The notes under the pieces were generated by a model that was given only the letters and a program-made list of their open reading frames with translations, had not been told where the DNA came from and made no database searches. DNA of 64,000 bases, taken from positions 1 through 64,000 of the forward strand of contig JAAXXL010000001.1 of the NCBI GenBank assembly GCA_013334485.1, in the 5' to 3' direction. The position numbers and the translations under genes were made by a program. Each line of letters begins with the position of its first letter. The stretch's first letter is position 1. This stretch comes from Chlorobiaceae bacterium. GTDB lineage: Bacteria > Bacteroidota > Chlorobiia > Chlorobiales > Chlorobiaceae. Positions 18,975 to 27,086 of the stretch are shown here, piece after piece.

Positions 18975-19781
18975 TTATTCTTTTCCAAACCAAATCTCTA
19001 AAGTACCTGGCTTTGCGGAAAGACCTGGCTTCACAACATAGACGTTCAGCTTAGTTGCTTGGGTGACAATAGCGGCAAGATCTTCGGCACGAGATAAATC
19101 GGAGTCATGAAAATACCGAATTTGATTCCGCTTTGGCATAGTACTCATAGCCATCTTCTCAATGTCTGGAGTAAGTATTGATTTACTAAGAAGAAAATCC
19201 CTTAAAGTATCGGCAACCCCCTGTTGATAGCGGTTACTGCTGTCAACCTGTATATAGACAACGGTATCTTTAAAAGAAGTATAAGACACTACACCCCCTG
19301 ACCTAGCTAGCTTTGCATCCACTGCACTGTTATCGATCTGTTGAATAACTTCCGCGGTGAGCTCCCCTTTGTCCGTTGGAGGCCTTATTTGCACTGCGAC
19401 AGCCTCAACCGCCTTATTCACAGCTTTGAATATTGGTCTATCGCCACTCTTGTCAGTGCGTTGAGATACCTCTTCGAGTGCCTTGAGTGCAGCCCGAGAT
19501 GCTTCGAACTTTCCGGGTTCACTCGCACTGAGATTTGCAATAAAAGGTGCAAGCAATATGGCATCTTCCCGAGCTTGTGCCTGCCTGTGTTGAAACTCAA
19601 GTTCACTCTCTGGCGTAAAGAAAGCCTGAATTGTGGGGTAAATTGTTGCGAAGCTTGCTCCAAACACAAATACGAAGAGGGGCGATTTCACTATTTCGTT
19701 CGCAATTGTGAATACTCGCTTGCTCGGAGAAGTCGGCTCCAGTTTTTCTTGCTTCAAAACATCTGTTGTCTCCTTTTTCAT
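18975..19781 (-). CDS. Membrane-anchored protein of unknown function
   Basis: 268 aa. Residues 1-28 are polar and charged, then one transmembrane segment at about 34-52 (SPLFVFVFGASFATIYPTI), a helical region with charged residues, and an alpha/beta C-terminal domain (from about 165). The C-terminus, with IRYFHDSDLSRAEDLAA and VYVVKPGLSAKPGTLEIWF, resembles domains seen at the ends of peptidase-like and LytR-C-type proteins. I do not recognise a named family. A good SD (GAGAGG) lies seven bases before the ATG. It lies in an accessory-looking stretch with an M15 peptidase. Confidence 0.7.
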   Translation of the reverse strand: MKKETTDVLKQEKLEPTSPSKRVFTIANEIVKSPLFVFVFGASFATIYPTIQAFFTPESELEFQHRQAQAREDAILLAPFIANLSASEPGKFEASRAALKALEEVSQRTDKSGDRPIFKAVNKAVEAVAVQIRPPTDKGELTAEVIQQIDNSAVDAKLARSGGVVSYTSFKDTVVYIQVDSSNRYQQGVADTLRDFLLSKSILTPDIEKMAMSTMPKRNQIRYFHDSDLSRAEDLAAIVTQATKLNVYVVKPGLSAKPGTLEIWFGKE

Positions 19782-20010
19782 TCAGAAACCTCTCTCATTT
19801 ACATTCAGGTATAAGAATAACAAACAGCAGTTAATTATAAACTCGACTGGACGGCTGATCAAACCCTTTGACAAAGTCATTAGGAAAATGACTGTTTGCG
19901 TCAGAAAATGAAACTCTCAGCCTTTCACATTCAGGTTCTCCTCAATCACAGAAATAAAAAAAGCGAGGGCCTCTGTTGACCATAGAGTGAATGATTCCTT
20001 GTGTATCCTG

Positions 20011-20430
20011 TTACCCCAGCGATGCTAACTGGAAATGCATACCATCCTGCTTGCCCCATTCTCCACCCCAGTCAAAACCTGCATCCTTGAAACAGTCAAC
20101 CAGAGCAGAGGACATTGTCGGCTGCTTCCCAAATCCATTCCAGGCGGCATTGACATCAATCGCAACACCCCAGGAATGGATTGATGCTGTTGATGCACCA
20201 CGCTTTTTCCGCAAGTTAAAACAGCCATCCCAAGTCTTCAACTCATTGATCAGATTCCGGGTAATGACATTCGTAAAAGCATCTCGTAGCGGAGAAACCA
20301 AATCTCTATTGCAATAGATTTTCTTCGGAATGACCCCTATCTCAAGCTCCGCAGGAACATCCCACAACGTCATACTTTTTTCCAATTCCGGCGCTCCATA
20401 TTTTGCTAAACAATCGCGGTGAGTAATCAT
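20011..20430 (-). CDS. M15-family peptidoglycan peptidase (VanY/endolysin-like)
   Basis: 139 aa. The zinc site is seen in SIHSWGVAIDVN (His85, Asp92) and DGMHFQL (His132), the HxxxxxxD...H arrangement of M15 D-Ala-D-Ala or L-Ala-D-Glu peptidases. The compact size and GFDWGGEWG motif resemble phage L-alanyl-D-glutamate peptidases. There is no signal peptide, as expected for a holin-dependent phage enzyme, though no phage genes surround it. SD GAGGAG lies upstream of ATG 20430. A phage origin is inference. Confidence 0.85.
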   Translation of the reverse strand: MITHRDCLAKYGAPELEKSMTLWDVPAELEIGVIPKKIYCNRDLVSPLRDAFTNVITRNLINELKTWDGCFNLRKKRGASTASIHSWGVAIDVNAAWNGFGKQPTMSSALVDCFKDAGFDWGGEWGKQDGMHFQLASLG

Positions 20431-20873
20431 GATCAGCTCCTCTATGGTAAAGGTTGAAAGGATTCTCTTTATTTACCAGACATTTAAAAAAAGGCCGGCT
20501 GAACCAGATGAATATGCCGTAGCTTCTTCAATAACACCTCATCCCCTTCCGCCTACACATTCCCCAAAATCGCCGAAAACACAACACTATCCGAAGTGAT
20601 ACAGAAAAAAGCAACCTCATCTGTTTATTATAAAAACACATTGAATCGTCTGTTGGCAAGTCAATAGTGCTATTCCCTGCATTCAGATGTTGCGCTGAAG
20701 GTCAACCGTCGTAAAAATACAGAAAATCCGAGTAAAAAGAACGAAAAGCTTATTTACCAAGCCTGCAACACATAATTCGAACGCCATTTCCGGAATTTGA
20801 CGTCAGGAGGGAGTTTTGTAGATTTCGGGAGTTTTGTTTTTAACTCTTCATTCGGGCAAATCAGGGATGGATT
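20431..20873. other. Intergenic region with a DinB gene fragment
   Basis: Besides the 121-base DinB relic (20475-20595), I see no gene. The rest holds AT-rich sequence and the presumed promoter of the secreted-protein gene at 20874. Confidence 0.6.
20475..20595 (-). pseudogene. Internal fragment of a second DinB-like gene
   Basis: About 120 bases closely resemble 18729-18845 inside the DinB gene, in the same orientation: both read CTGAACCAGATGAATATGCC and CGCCGAAAACACAACACT at matching spacing. Scattered substitutions and no open frame of any length mark it as a relic. The intact gene and the relic bracket the block 18975-20430, which suggests a tandem duplication followed by insertion or loss. 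Confidence 0.75.
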
Positions 20874-21614
20874 ATGATGACAAAGGGCTTTTTTCGGGCA
20901 AAGCGACACTCGCTTTTTCTGCTTGTATCAGTTCTCTTTTCTGTCAACGCGGTAGCGAAGCCTTCGATCTCGCAGGCGGATTTGCAGAAGAGGTATCAGA
21001 TTGCCGTGGTTGATGCTGCAACCGCTGAGCCATCCGAGATTTCGAAAAACCTTGTAGCGGTTGTTCCCTCAAACCCGAAACTGATCTGGAAGAACAAGGG
21101 TGATGCAGAGAACGCACGCATACTTGTTGTCACCTGGACAAGCTATAACGGTTATGACGACAAAATCGGCCAGCCTGTGCCGCTTTCAAGAGAGGTGTGG
21201 GTAACAACCGCGCCGGAGATCAAAAACTTCTGCAAAACCCTGAAGAAAGATCGATCACTACGCCTTGAGCAGCTTCTCGGGCTGCCGCCGAATGCAGGAA
21301 AAACCAAGTTTGTGGAGATGTGGGTCAGACCCGCCGATCTCTTCAGACCGAGCGCCGACCCGGAGATCAGCGATGGCGAGGCCGAAACAGCGTTCCGGAC
21401 AGCGAACCGCTTTGTAACGGTGAGCGCCGAATATATCAAGTGGTACAACGACCTGCAGCAGCAGTCCTACGGATCAGGCGGATATCCCTGGACCCGCCTC
21501 GGCTACACCTACGACTGGGGCAACACCCGCCGCCACATCGGCCTCAGCGAATTCGTCATCATCCCCGGCTCCACCGTCGAAATTAACTCCATCTCCCCCA
21601 CCGCCAACTACTAA
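20874..21614 (+). CDS. Secreted protein of unknown function
   Basis: 246 aa with a signal peptide (hydrophobic 13-27, cleavage after VNAVAK or VNA). The mature part contains LVVTWTSYNGYDDK, EVWVTTAPEIKNFC and a C-terminal SGGYPWTRLGYTYDW followed by HIGLSEFVI. The C-terminal pattern recurs in a conserved family of exported bacterial proteins without known function. SD AGGGATGG lies upstream of the ATG. It is not clearly in an operon; the RAYT gene is convergent downstream. Confidence 0.7.
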   Translation: MMTKGFFRAKRHSLFLLVSVLFSVNAVAKPSISQADLQKRYQIAVVDAATAEPSEISKNLVAVVPSNPKLIWKNKGDAENARILVVTWTSYNGYDDKIGQPVPLSREVWVTTAPEIKNFCKTLKKDRSLRLEQLLGLPPNAGKTKFVEMWVRPADLFRPSADPEISDGEAETAFRTANRFVTVSAEYIKWYNDLQQQSYGSGGYPWTRLGYTYDWGNTRRHIGLSEFVIIPGSTVEINSISPTANY

Positions 21615-21631
21615 CCCCATCCCCCACACAC

Positions 21632-21679
21632 AGCGTCCCCACACAACTCGGGGACGCTCTCGACAAACTCTACTTACCC
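21632..21679 (+). repeat. REP-like palindrome beside the RAYT gene, outer left copy
   Basis: Hairpin AGCGTCCCC / GGGGACGCT (21632-21658), followed by CTCGACAAACTCTACTTACC. The tail nearly repeats that of the copy at 21742 and is found inverted at 22818. These are the kind of sequences RAYT transposases recognise. Confidence 0.75.
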
Positions 21680-21741
21680 ATCAAAACCACCAGTAAATCA
21701 CCTCTCCACCCCCAACATAAAACCCATCTCATCAACCACAA

Positions 21742-21780
21742 CCCCGATTCGGGGACGCTCTCGACTAACTCTACTTACCC
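21742..21780 (+). repeat. REP-like palindrome overlapping the RAYT stop codon, inner left copy
   Basis: Short hairpin CCCC gattc GGGG (21742-21754) then ACGCTCTCGACTAACTCTAC and TTACCC. The RAYT stop codon (21771-21773 on the minus strand) is inside the repeat, so the gene end and the repeat move together. Confidence 0.75.
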
Positions 21781-22745
21781 GTAACCCGCTTCACAATCTT
21801 CTCCACAGCTCCCCCTGATATCCCAAGCAAACGCGCCGCTCCGGCATAGCTCATCCCAAGCTCACACACATAATCCACGGCAAGCTTTTTCCGCAACAAT
21901 GCACACTCCCGCGTTCGACTCCCTCCCTGCAATGCCTGCACCTTTATCCCTGACTCCTCACAAGCCTGCTGCAACCTTTCTGCGGCATCAACTTCCATGG
22001 AAACCGCCGGAAGTCGTTCTTTTACGGAATCTTCAGCTTCATCAAGAATCTCACGAACAAAATCTCCACTGCCCAAAATCCGCTCATCACTGAACTGCTT
22101 CTCTCCCCGTTGCCTCAATGACTTAACCTCCGACCATCCGCCTATCGAACGGATCAGCCCGCCCCCGGTCAGTTCCGGCTGACTGCCAACGCCACTCTCG
22201 GTTGTAACAAACTCCAGGTATGCTTTCCGAGCTGATGATTCTCGTTCTCCGAAATACCCGAGCACATACTCTCTATCCTGCCACTCATACCGGATCCTGC
22301 TCATCACTGCTGCATGACCGCTCCACCGATAACGCTCAAGCTCTTCAACAGAGCCTACAAGTCCGGCTCGCAGCGGATTGAGATGAATGTAACTGACCAA
22401 CCTTAGAAAGTAGGGCTCTTCTTCGCAGACAATCGATTTATACCTGTTCTGGAAAAGATGACCATGCCTATTGTGCGTGCGGTTGAAGCCTGCTGCATAA
22501 CAAGTTAACAGCTTGCGCATGAAGGTTGACAAACCTGCCGCTCCGCTTCTCAGAAGGATATGCGCATGGTTGGTCATCAGCGCCCAGGCGTATATTTTCG
22601 TTGCGGTTGCTGTAGCTATTTTCCCCATCCGGGAAACAAAAAAGGCTCGATCAGCATCATCGAAAACAATGCTGTTCCCTTCAATTCCTCGCACCATAAC
22701 ATGATGCAGTGTCCCCGGTGCATCCAGTCTCGCTCCTCTCGGCAT
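21771..22745 (-). CDS. REP-associated tyrosine transposase (RAYT, Y1/IS200-like)
   Basis: 324 aa. The N-terminal Y1 domain starts MPRGARLDAPGTLHHVMVRG; the HUH-type metal pair is in MTNHAHILL (His60, His62) and the catalytic Tyr is probably Tyr119 in VSYIHLNPLRAGLV. The C-terminal part (from about 250) adds a DnaA-like helix-turn-helix (AGAARLLGISGGAVEKIVKR). RAYTs cut and join single-stranded REP palindromes and are normally domesticated single-copy genes. Matching inverted palindromes flank it at 21632, 21742 and 22818, which supports the assignment. Confidence 0.93.
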   Translation of the reverse strand: MPRGARLDAPGTLHHVMVRGIEGNSIVFDDADRAFFVSRMGKIATATATKIYAWALMTNHAHILLRSGAAGLSTFMRKLLTCYAAGFNRTHNRHGHLFQNRYKSIVCEEEPYFLRLVSYIHLNPLRAGLVGSVEELERYRWSGHAAVMSRIRYEWQDREYVLGYFGERESSARKAYLEFVTTESGVGSQPELTGGGLIRSIGGWSEVKSLRQRGEKQFSDERILGSGDFVREILDEAEDSVKERLPAVSMEVDAAERLQQACEESGIKVQALQGGSRTRECALLRKKLAVDYVCELGMSYAGAARLLGISGGAVEKIVKRVTGK

Positions 22746-22817
22746 GGCAGTACCTTATCTGAATTTATAAAGATTCAGTATCAAAATATTACATCATAAA
22801 TACAAATTAAAATTATA

Positions 22818-22855
22818 AAGTAGAGTTAGTCGAGAACGTCCCCTCACTTTGAGGA
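22818..22855 (-). repeat. REP-like palindrome on the upstream side of RAYT, inverted copy
   Basis: AAGTAGAGTTAGTCGAGAAC then GTCCCCTC and a small hairpin CCTC acttt GAGG. It is the reverse complement of the tail at 21751-21777 with one or two differences, so the transposase gene is bracketed by inverted repeats about 1.1 kb apart. Confidence 0.75.
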
Positions 22856-22858
22856 GGA

Positions 22859-22898
22859 TAAAAAAAAAGGCACCGGGGTTGATTCCGATGCCTTTAAA
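22859..22898 (-). terminator. Rho-independent terminator of the FKBP gene
   Basis: Stem AAAGGCACCGG / CCGATGCCTTT with one mismatch, followed on the minus strand by a run of eight T. It lies about 35 bases past the FKBP stop. Confidence 0.8.
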
Positions 22899-22932
22899 TT
22901 ATTGTCAACTTTCAGTTCGAAGGGTGTGGAAT

Positions 22933-23361
22933 TCATACAATCTCAACCAGTTCGATCTCGAAGGTGAGTGTCTGGCCGGCAAGTGGATGATTGGCATCAA
23001 GCGTAACGGAGGTATCGCTGATATCAACCACCATCACAATGGCCTGCTGTCCATCTGTAAGCCCGACCTGAAGCTGCTGACCGATTTCAAGCTCCATATC
23101 GGCAGGAAAGCGTTCACGGTCAACATCGGTGACCAACTCTTTACTGTGAACACCATAAGCATCTTCGGCAGCGATAACAGAAACCCTGACCTCTCCGGGA
23201 GCCATATCCATCACGGCGATATCGAAGCCGCGAATGACCTGGCCACCGCCGATGGTAAACTCAAGCGGTTCACGATCAGCCGATGTGTCGAACATCGTGC
23301 CATCATCAAGCGTTCCTGTATAATGTACTTTTACGATATCTCCCTGTTTGGCTTGAGCCAT
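22933..23361 (-). CDS. FKBP-type peptidyl-prolyl isomerase (SlyD-like)
   Basis: 142 aa from the ATG at 23361, with AGGAGG upstream; a longer frame to 23475 has no support. The FKBP core shows [34 protein letters not shown] and, after the inserted flap domain (about 65-125, with [10 protein letters not shown] and [15 protein letters not shown]), the final strand. This is the SlyD/FkpB arrangement, but the His-rich metal-binding tail of E. coli SlyD is absent. It catalyses cis-trans prolyl isomerisation and chaperones folding in the cytoplasm. A terminator follows. Confidence 0.92.
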   Translation of the reverse strand: MAQAKQGDIVKVHYTGTLDDGTMFDTSADREPLEFTIGGGQVIRGFDIAVMDMAPGEVRVSVIAAEDAYGVHSKELVTDVDRERFPADMELEIGQQLQVGLTDGQQAIVMVVDISDTSVTLDANHPLAGQTLTFEIELVEIV

Positions 23362-23534
23362 GCGTTCCTCCTTTTTAGACTGATCAAAACATTTATCTGA
23401 TTGCAAAACCCGGATCTCTGCCGGCAGGCGCTCAACTTTCCCGCAAAGGAGAAACAGATAACCCGGCGCAGGCAACGATCAAAATAGTCTGCGAAGCTAA
23501 GGGAAAAAAACAAAAAATCCACATTTTTTTATAG

Positions 23535-24614
23535 TCAACCCGGCGGCATATTCCTCTCCATCTCCATCCTCAGTTTCGGCAATCCTTCGGGGAAATTGGT
23601 TCGAAGAAACTCGATAAGCGCTTCCCGCACAAAGCAGCGAAGCTCCCAGAGATCCGATGAGTTGGCTGCACTGACGAGCGCACGCATCTGAACCGACTTA
23701 TCGGTGGTATTGGTCACGTGCAACTTGACAACCCGCTTGTCCCAGAGCGGCGTCAATGTGACAATGCGCTCAAGCTCTTTTCGGATTGTTTCAGGGGGAA
23801 TGAGGTAATCCATTGAAAAAAGAACCGTTCCGAGAAGCTCCGGCGAGGTTCGGGTCCAGTTCTGAAAGGGACGATCGATAAACCAGGTTATAGGAACAAT
23901 CAGCCGCCGCTGGTCCCAAAGCTGAACCACAACATAGGTAAGGGTAATCTCATCAATCCTCCCCCACTCATTTTCAACAACAACAACATCACCGATGCTG
24001 ATCGGCTGGGTTATGGCGATCTGGATCCCCGCCACAAGGGTAGCCAGACTCTTCTGTGCGGCAAAACCGAGTATGACACCGGCAATACCAGCCGAAGCCA
24101 GAATGCTCAGACCCACCTGACGAACCGTATCAAAAGTCATCAGTACCGATGACACAGCAAGAAGAACAATAAGGACATTGAGAATCTTGCGCGCAAGGCT
24201 GACATGGGTTGATATTTTTCGGGCTGCCTCATTTTCCCTGACTTTGCCTGAATAATATTGCAGAACAAAGTGCTCAAAAACCCTGAACAGTCGCATCATA
24301 AACCATGCGATCCCGATAACTGCGATAATAAGCAGTGTATGACGGAGAATTTCATGCAACTCCGCTGAGAGCGAAATGGAGTGCAGCAGTGCGGAAAGAG
24401 CGATGAGGCTGACGAGCAGCCGGAAGGGCCAGGCCATCAACTCATAGGGAATAGTGATCCCTTTGAGGGAAGAGCGGACAGCGGCAATGAGTTTGCGAAA
24501 AAGCGTGTTCGCCGCCAGATAAAAAATGATAAAGGCAAGCAGAAAAATAACTGCCGGAATAATGTATGGGCTCTGAAACGAGTTCCATAATTCCGCTACA
24601 CTGTCCATAAGCAT
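23535..24614 (-). CDS. MscS-family mechanosensitive channel
   Basis: 359 aa. Four hydrophobic segments lie in the first 190 residues (about 18-36, 60-80, 93-110, 143-162), then the pore helix SILASAGIAGVILGFAAQKSLAT and the beta domain start QPISIGDVVVVENEWGRIDEITLTYV. These are the TM3 and beta-domain signatures of small-conductance mechanosensitive channels, which release solutes under osmotic downshock. It stands alone between the FKBP and flavoprotein genes. Confidence 0.93.
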   Translation of the reverse strand: MLMDSVAELWNSFQSPYIIPAVIFLLAFIIFYLAANTLFRKLIAAVRSSLKGITIPYELMAWPFRLLVSLIALSALLHSISLSAELHEILRHTLLIIAVIGIAWFMMRLFRVFEHFVLQYYSGKVRENEAARKISTHVSLARKILNVLIVLLAVSSVLMTFDTVRQVGLSILASAGIAGVILGFAAQKSLATLVAGIQIAITQPISIGDVVVVENEWGRIDEITLTYVVVQLWDQRRLIVPITWFIDRPFQNWTRTSPELLGTVLFSMDYLIPPETIRKELERIVTLTPLWDKRVVKLHVTNTTDKSVQMRALVSAANSSDLWELRCFVREALIEFLRTNFPEGLPKLRMEMERNMPPG

Positions 24615-24662
24615 GCAACTATTGGCTGATACTGGGCCAGGCGGCCCGGATATTCTGATTTC

Positions 24663-25865
24663 TTATCCCTTCAGCCTTGCAAATTCACTCTTTGAACGGC
24701 TGACACAATCCTCAATAGCCATACCGCCAAAATAGTTACCGGTCAGGAGCAGGTTCTTTTTGCCGGTAAGCATGGTATCCATCCTCTCCAGCCACTGATG
24801 ATGCCCGAGACGGAGGGTCGGTACCGTATTGATCTTAGACTCAGTATGCTCAATTTTGGACATGCTGACTCCGAGTACATCGGTAATCCGGGCTCTTTTG
24901 GTCTTGTCGTCAAGCCCCGGTTTGAAATGAAAGGTAAAACCGCGAAAATTTTCGTCAGAAACCGTGTCGCGCGATACAACCGAATAGAAGATGTCATTCG
25001 GAGAGATAAGCGCAGCAACCGGTTTAAGTGAGATATGCTCCTTCTTGACAATGACGCCTATAGAATCAACCTCGGCAGCTTTGAGCTGACCAAGATGGTT
25101 GGCAATATCCGGGTTGATATCACGCAACAACGAGGAGGAGACTGCTGATGGAGTGGCAAGGACAAGCGTTTTTGCTGAATAAGCACCATCATCATCAGCC
25201 CTGATGATATAGCGGCCATCGACATACTCAATCGAATTTACATCACGGCTTGTAAAGATGTTCAGACCGTTTGTGGCAGCAATCACCTTTGCCACGCTCT
25301 GGAGACCGTGATTAAAGGTATAATTTTTAAGCATATCCTTTCGCTTCTCCCTGCTTTTGAACATCATGTCGGCAGGAAAATCGTCTGTGGGCTGTGAAGG
25401 TACTGCATTAAAAAAGTGGCTGACCACATCCTTGTAGTTCTTCTCCCCGACAATCCTTGAATAGTAGGACTTAACGCTTTCGCCGGTTTTCTTGAGCTTG
25501 AAGAGGTTCGGTGCGGCAAAAAGCAGTTCCGGGATATTGAGCTGGGAGACAATCGACTTGACTTTGCCGTCAATAAAGAGAGAGAAAGGAACCTTTTCGC
25601 GGGGAATAATCGTATTGGTGATTCCGCTCTCTTCAACAATATCAAGCAGATTCTGATAAGAGCTGTAACAGGTGTGTGCACCCAGTTCCAGCCAGAATTT
25701 CTTCCCGTTTGCATTGTACTGGTGGGAAGAGAAAGAACCTCCGGTAGTGTCGTTTTTTTCAAGCAGCGTCGTTTTCAAGCCAGCTTTTACACAATAGTAA
25801 GCAAGACTAAGGCCACTTATACCGCCGCCGACAACAACGACATCGTTTTGCATCATAAATGCCAA
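24663..25865 (-). CDS. Protoporphyrinogen oxidase-like FAD flavoprotein (HemY/HemG type)
   Basis: 400 aa. The N-terminal dinucleotide motif VVVVGGGISGLSLAY (9-23) followed by LLEKNDTTGGSFSSH is typical of the FAD amine oxidase fold. A central helical membrane-contact region (about 110-180) and the C-terminal GNYFGGMAIEDCV motif (FAD-binding) match the protoporphyrinogen oxidase group of this superfamily. It would oxidise protoporphyrinogen IX to protoporphyrin IX for heme and chlorophyll synthesis. The name is a family-level call; other oxidoreductases share this fold. In an anaerobe the electron acceptor cannot be O2. Confidence 0.75.
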   Translation of the reverse strand: MAFMMQNDVVVVGGGISGLSLAYYCVKAGLKTTLLEKNDTTGGSFSSHQYNANGKKFWLELGAHTCYSSYQNLLDIVEESGITNTIIPREKVPFSLFIDGKVKSIVSQLNIPELLFAAPNLFKLKKTGESVKSYYSRIVGEKNYKDVVSHFFNAVPSQPTDDFPADMMFKSREKRKDMLKNYTFNHGLQSVAKVIAATNGLNIFTSRDVNSIEYVDGRYIIRADDDGAYSAKTLVLATPSAVSSSLLRDINPDIANHLGQLKAAEVDSIGVIVKKEHISLKPVAALISPNDIFYSVVSRDTVSDENFRGFTFHFKPGLDDKTKRARITDVLGVSMSKIEHTESKINTVPTLRLGHHQWLERMDTMLTGKKNLLLTGNYFGGMAIEDCVSRSKSEFARLKG

Positions 25866-26008
25866 GGTATTTCAGAGTAAAGGAGTTAACAAAACAGGAG
25901 AGGCCTGATAAAAAAACCTTCCACCTCTATATAAGGCACTATACAAAATTTTAGGGATCAATTTAGCGAAATCAGTAAAGAACACCGATGAAAAAATGAG
26001 CATTTCCC

Positions 26009-26536
26009 TTAAGCCTGCTTTTCGTCGTCACGATAGTTCTGCGAGTAGCGCACATAATTTTCCGGTGACTCCTCGATATTTCGCCGTTCTGCTTCTGTTA
26101 CAGGCCTCATAACCTTGGCAGGAACTCCGGCAACCAGCATTCCGGAAGGCACGGTAAAACCCTGCCTGACGAGCGAACCTGCTGCAACAATTGACCAGGG
26201 CTCAACAATGCAATCATCAAGCAAAACTGCACCCATACCGATCAGCACATAATCCTTGACCGTACAGGCATGCAGTACAGCACCATGACCGATCGTCACA
26301 CAGTTACCTATGTTCAACGGGCCGGTATCGTGCGTCACATGAAGGGTTGCATTATCCTGCACGCTGGTTTTTTCTCCTATGCGGATCGGGCAGACATCCC
26401 CCCGCACCACGGTATTGAACCAGATACTTGAATGTGCACCAATCTCGACATCACCAATAACAAATGAACCTTCGGTCATAAAAACCGTTTCATGCAACTT
26501 CGGCCATACCCCCTTGTAAGGCATTACTTTTCCCAT
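26009..26536 (-). CDS. Gamma-carbonic anhydrase-family hexapeptide protein
   Basis: 175 aa left-handed beta-helix with repeated hexapeptides (IGDVEIGAHSSIWFNTVVRG, IGNCVTIGHGAVLHACTV). Metal-type His are in HVTHDTG (LHVTHD) and IGHGAVLHAC, in the spacing of the YrdA/gamma-CA family. Members bind zinc, and only some show carbonic anhydrase activity. The start may be the ATG at 26536, 26524 or 26548; none has a strong SD. Nothing in the neighbourhood indicates its partner. Confidence 0.85.
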   Translation of the reverse strand: MGKVMPYKGVWPKLHETVFMTEGSFVIGDVEIGAHSSIWFNTVVRGDVCPIRIGEKTSVQDNATLHVTHDTGPLNIGNCVTIGHGAVLHACTVKDYVLIGMGAVLLDDCIVEPWSIVAAGSLVRQGFTVPSGMLVAGVPAKVMRPVTEAERRNIEESPENYVRYSQNYRDDEKQA

Positions 26537-27086
26537 ACAGCAGATCATTAATCTTGAAAAAAACGGTTACGACTCCCGAGTACATCCATAAGTAGTAGCA
26601 AAAAAAGGCGTTGTCCCACATGAAAACCCTGAACAGCAAAAAAACAGGTTCAAAGTACCGGTCAAACAGAATTTTCGGGCAACCGTACCTTTTGGTAATA
26701 TGAAAAAGTTTGATCAATTTAAAGTGTTATGGTTTTTCCTCCATGCAGGAATTTTTCATACCACATCAGTTCCCGTTATTCTTTTTGTAGGGTCCCGTTT
26801 CTTCATGAGAGGTCAGCTCAAAGTTCTTCAGAGGAACTAAAATCAACAGATTTGTATTTATTAAACATCCGATACCCGTCCGCAGGCTCTTTGAGCTTGC
26901 ATGAATGGCTATGCGTCGAAACCTGTTTAATGCGTTGGCACTGACCTTGAAGGGATACACTCCGGTTTCTGTGCTCCGTTCGCTTTGTTATCGGGCTTCT
27001 ATTCTAAAAGGAAATAGAGGCGCCCTTGTAAGACCTGCGAACGTTACAATTGTGATGACCGAGATAAACAAATTCAACTCCTGACA
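26537..27086. other. Intergenic region, about 540 bases, with repeat copy F
   Basis: No gene recognised. The stretch 26949-27028 is a truncated inverse copy of the palindromic element. The rest is AT-rich and probably holds promoters for the divergent genes on each side. Confidence 0.5.
26949..27028 (-). repeat. Dispersed palindromic element, truncated copy F, inverse
   Basis: Read on the minus strand it starts AAGGGCGCCTCTATTTCC and continues AGAAGCCCGATAACAAAGC, GGAGCACAGAAACCGGAGTG, matching the left half of copy E. The right half is only weakly traceable (to about 26900). It lies about 60 bases upstream of the protease-TPR gene. Confidence 0.65.

Noticed and set aside
26490-26717. 75-aa ORF on the minus strand overlapping the gamma-carbonic anhydrase gene
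   Set aside because: Overlaps a conserved gene start and has no recognisable features.
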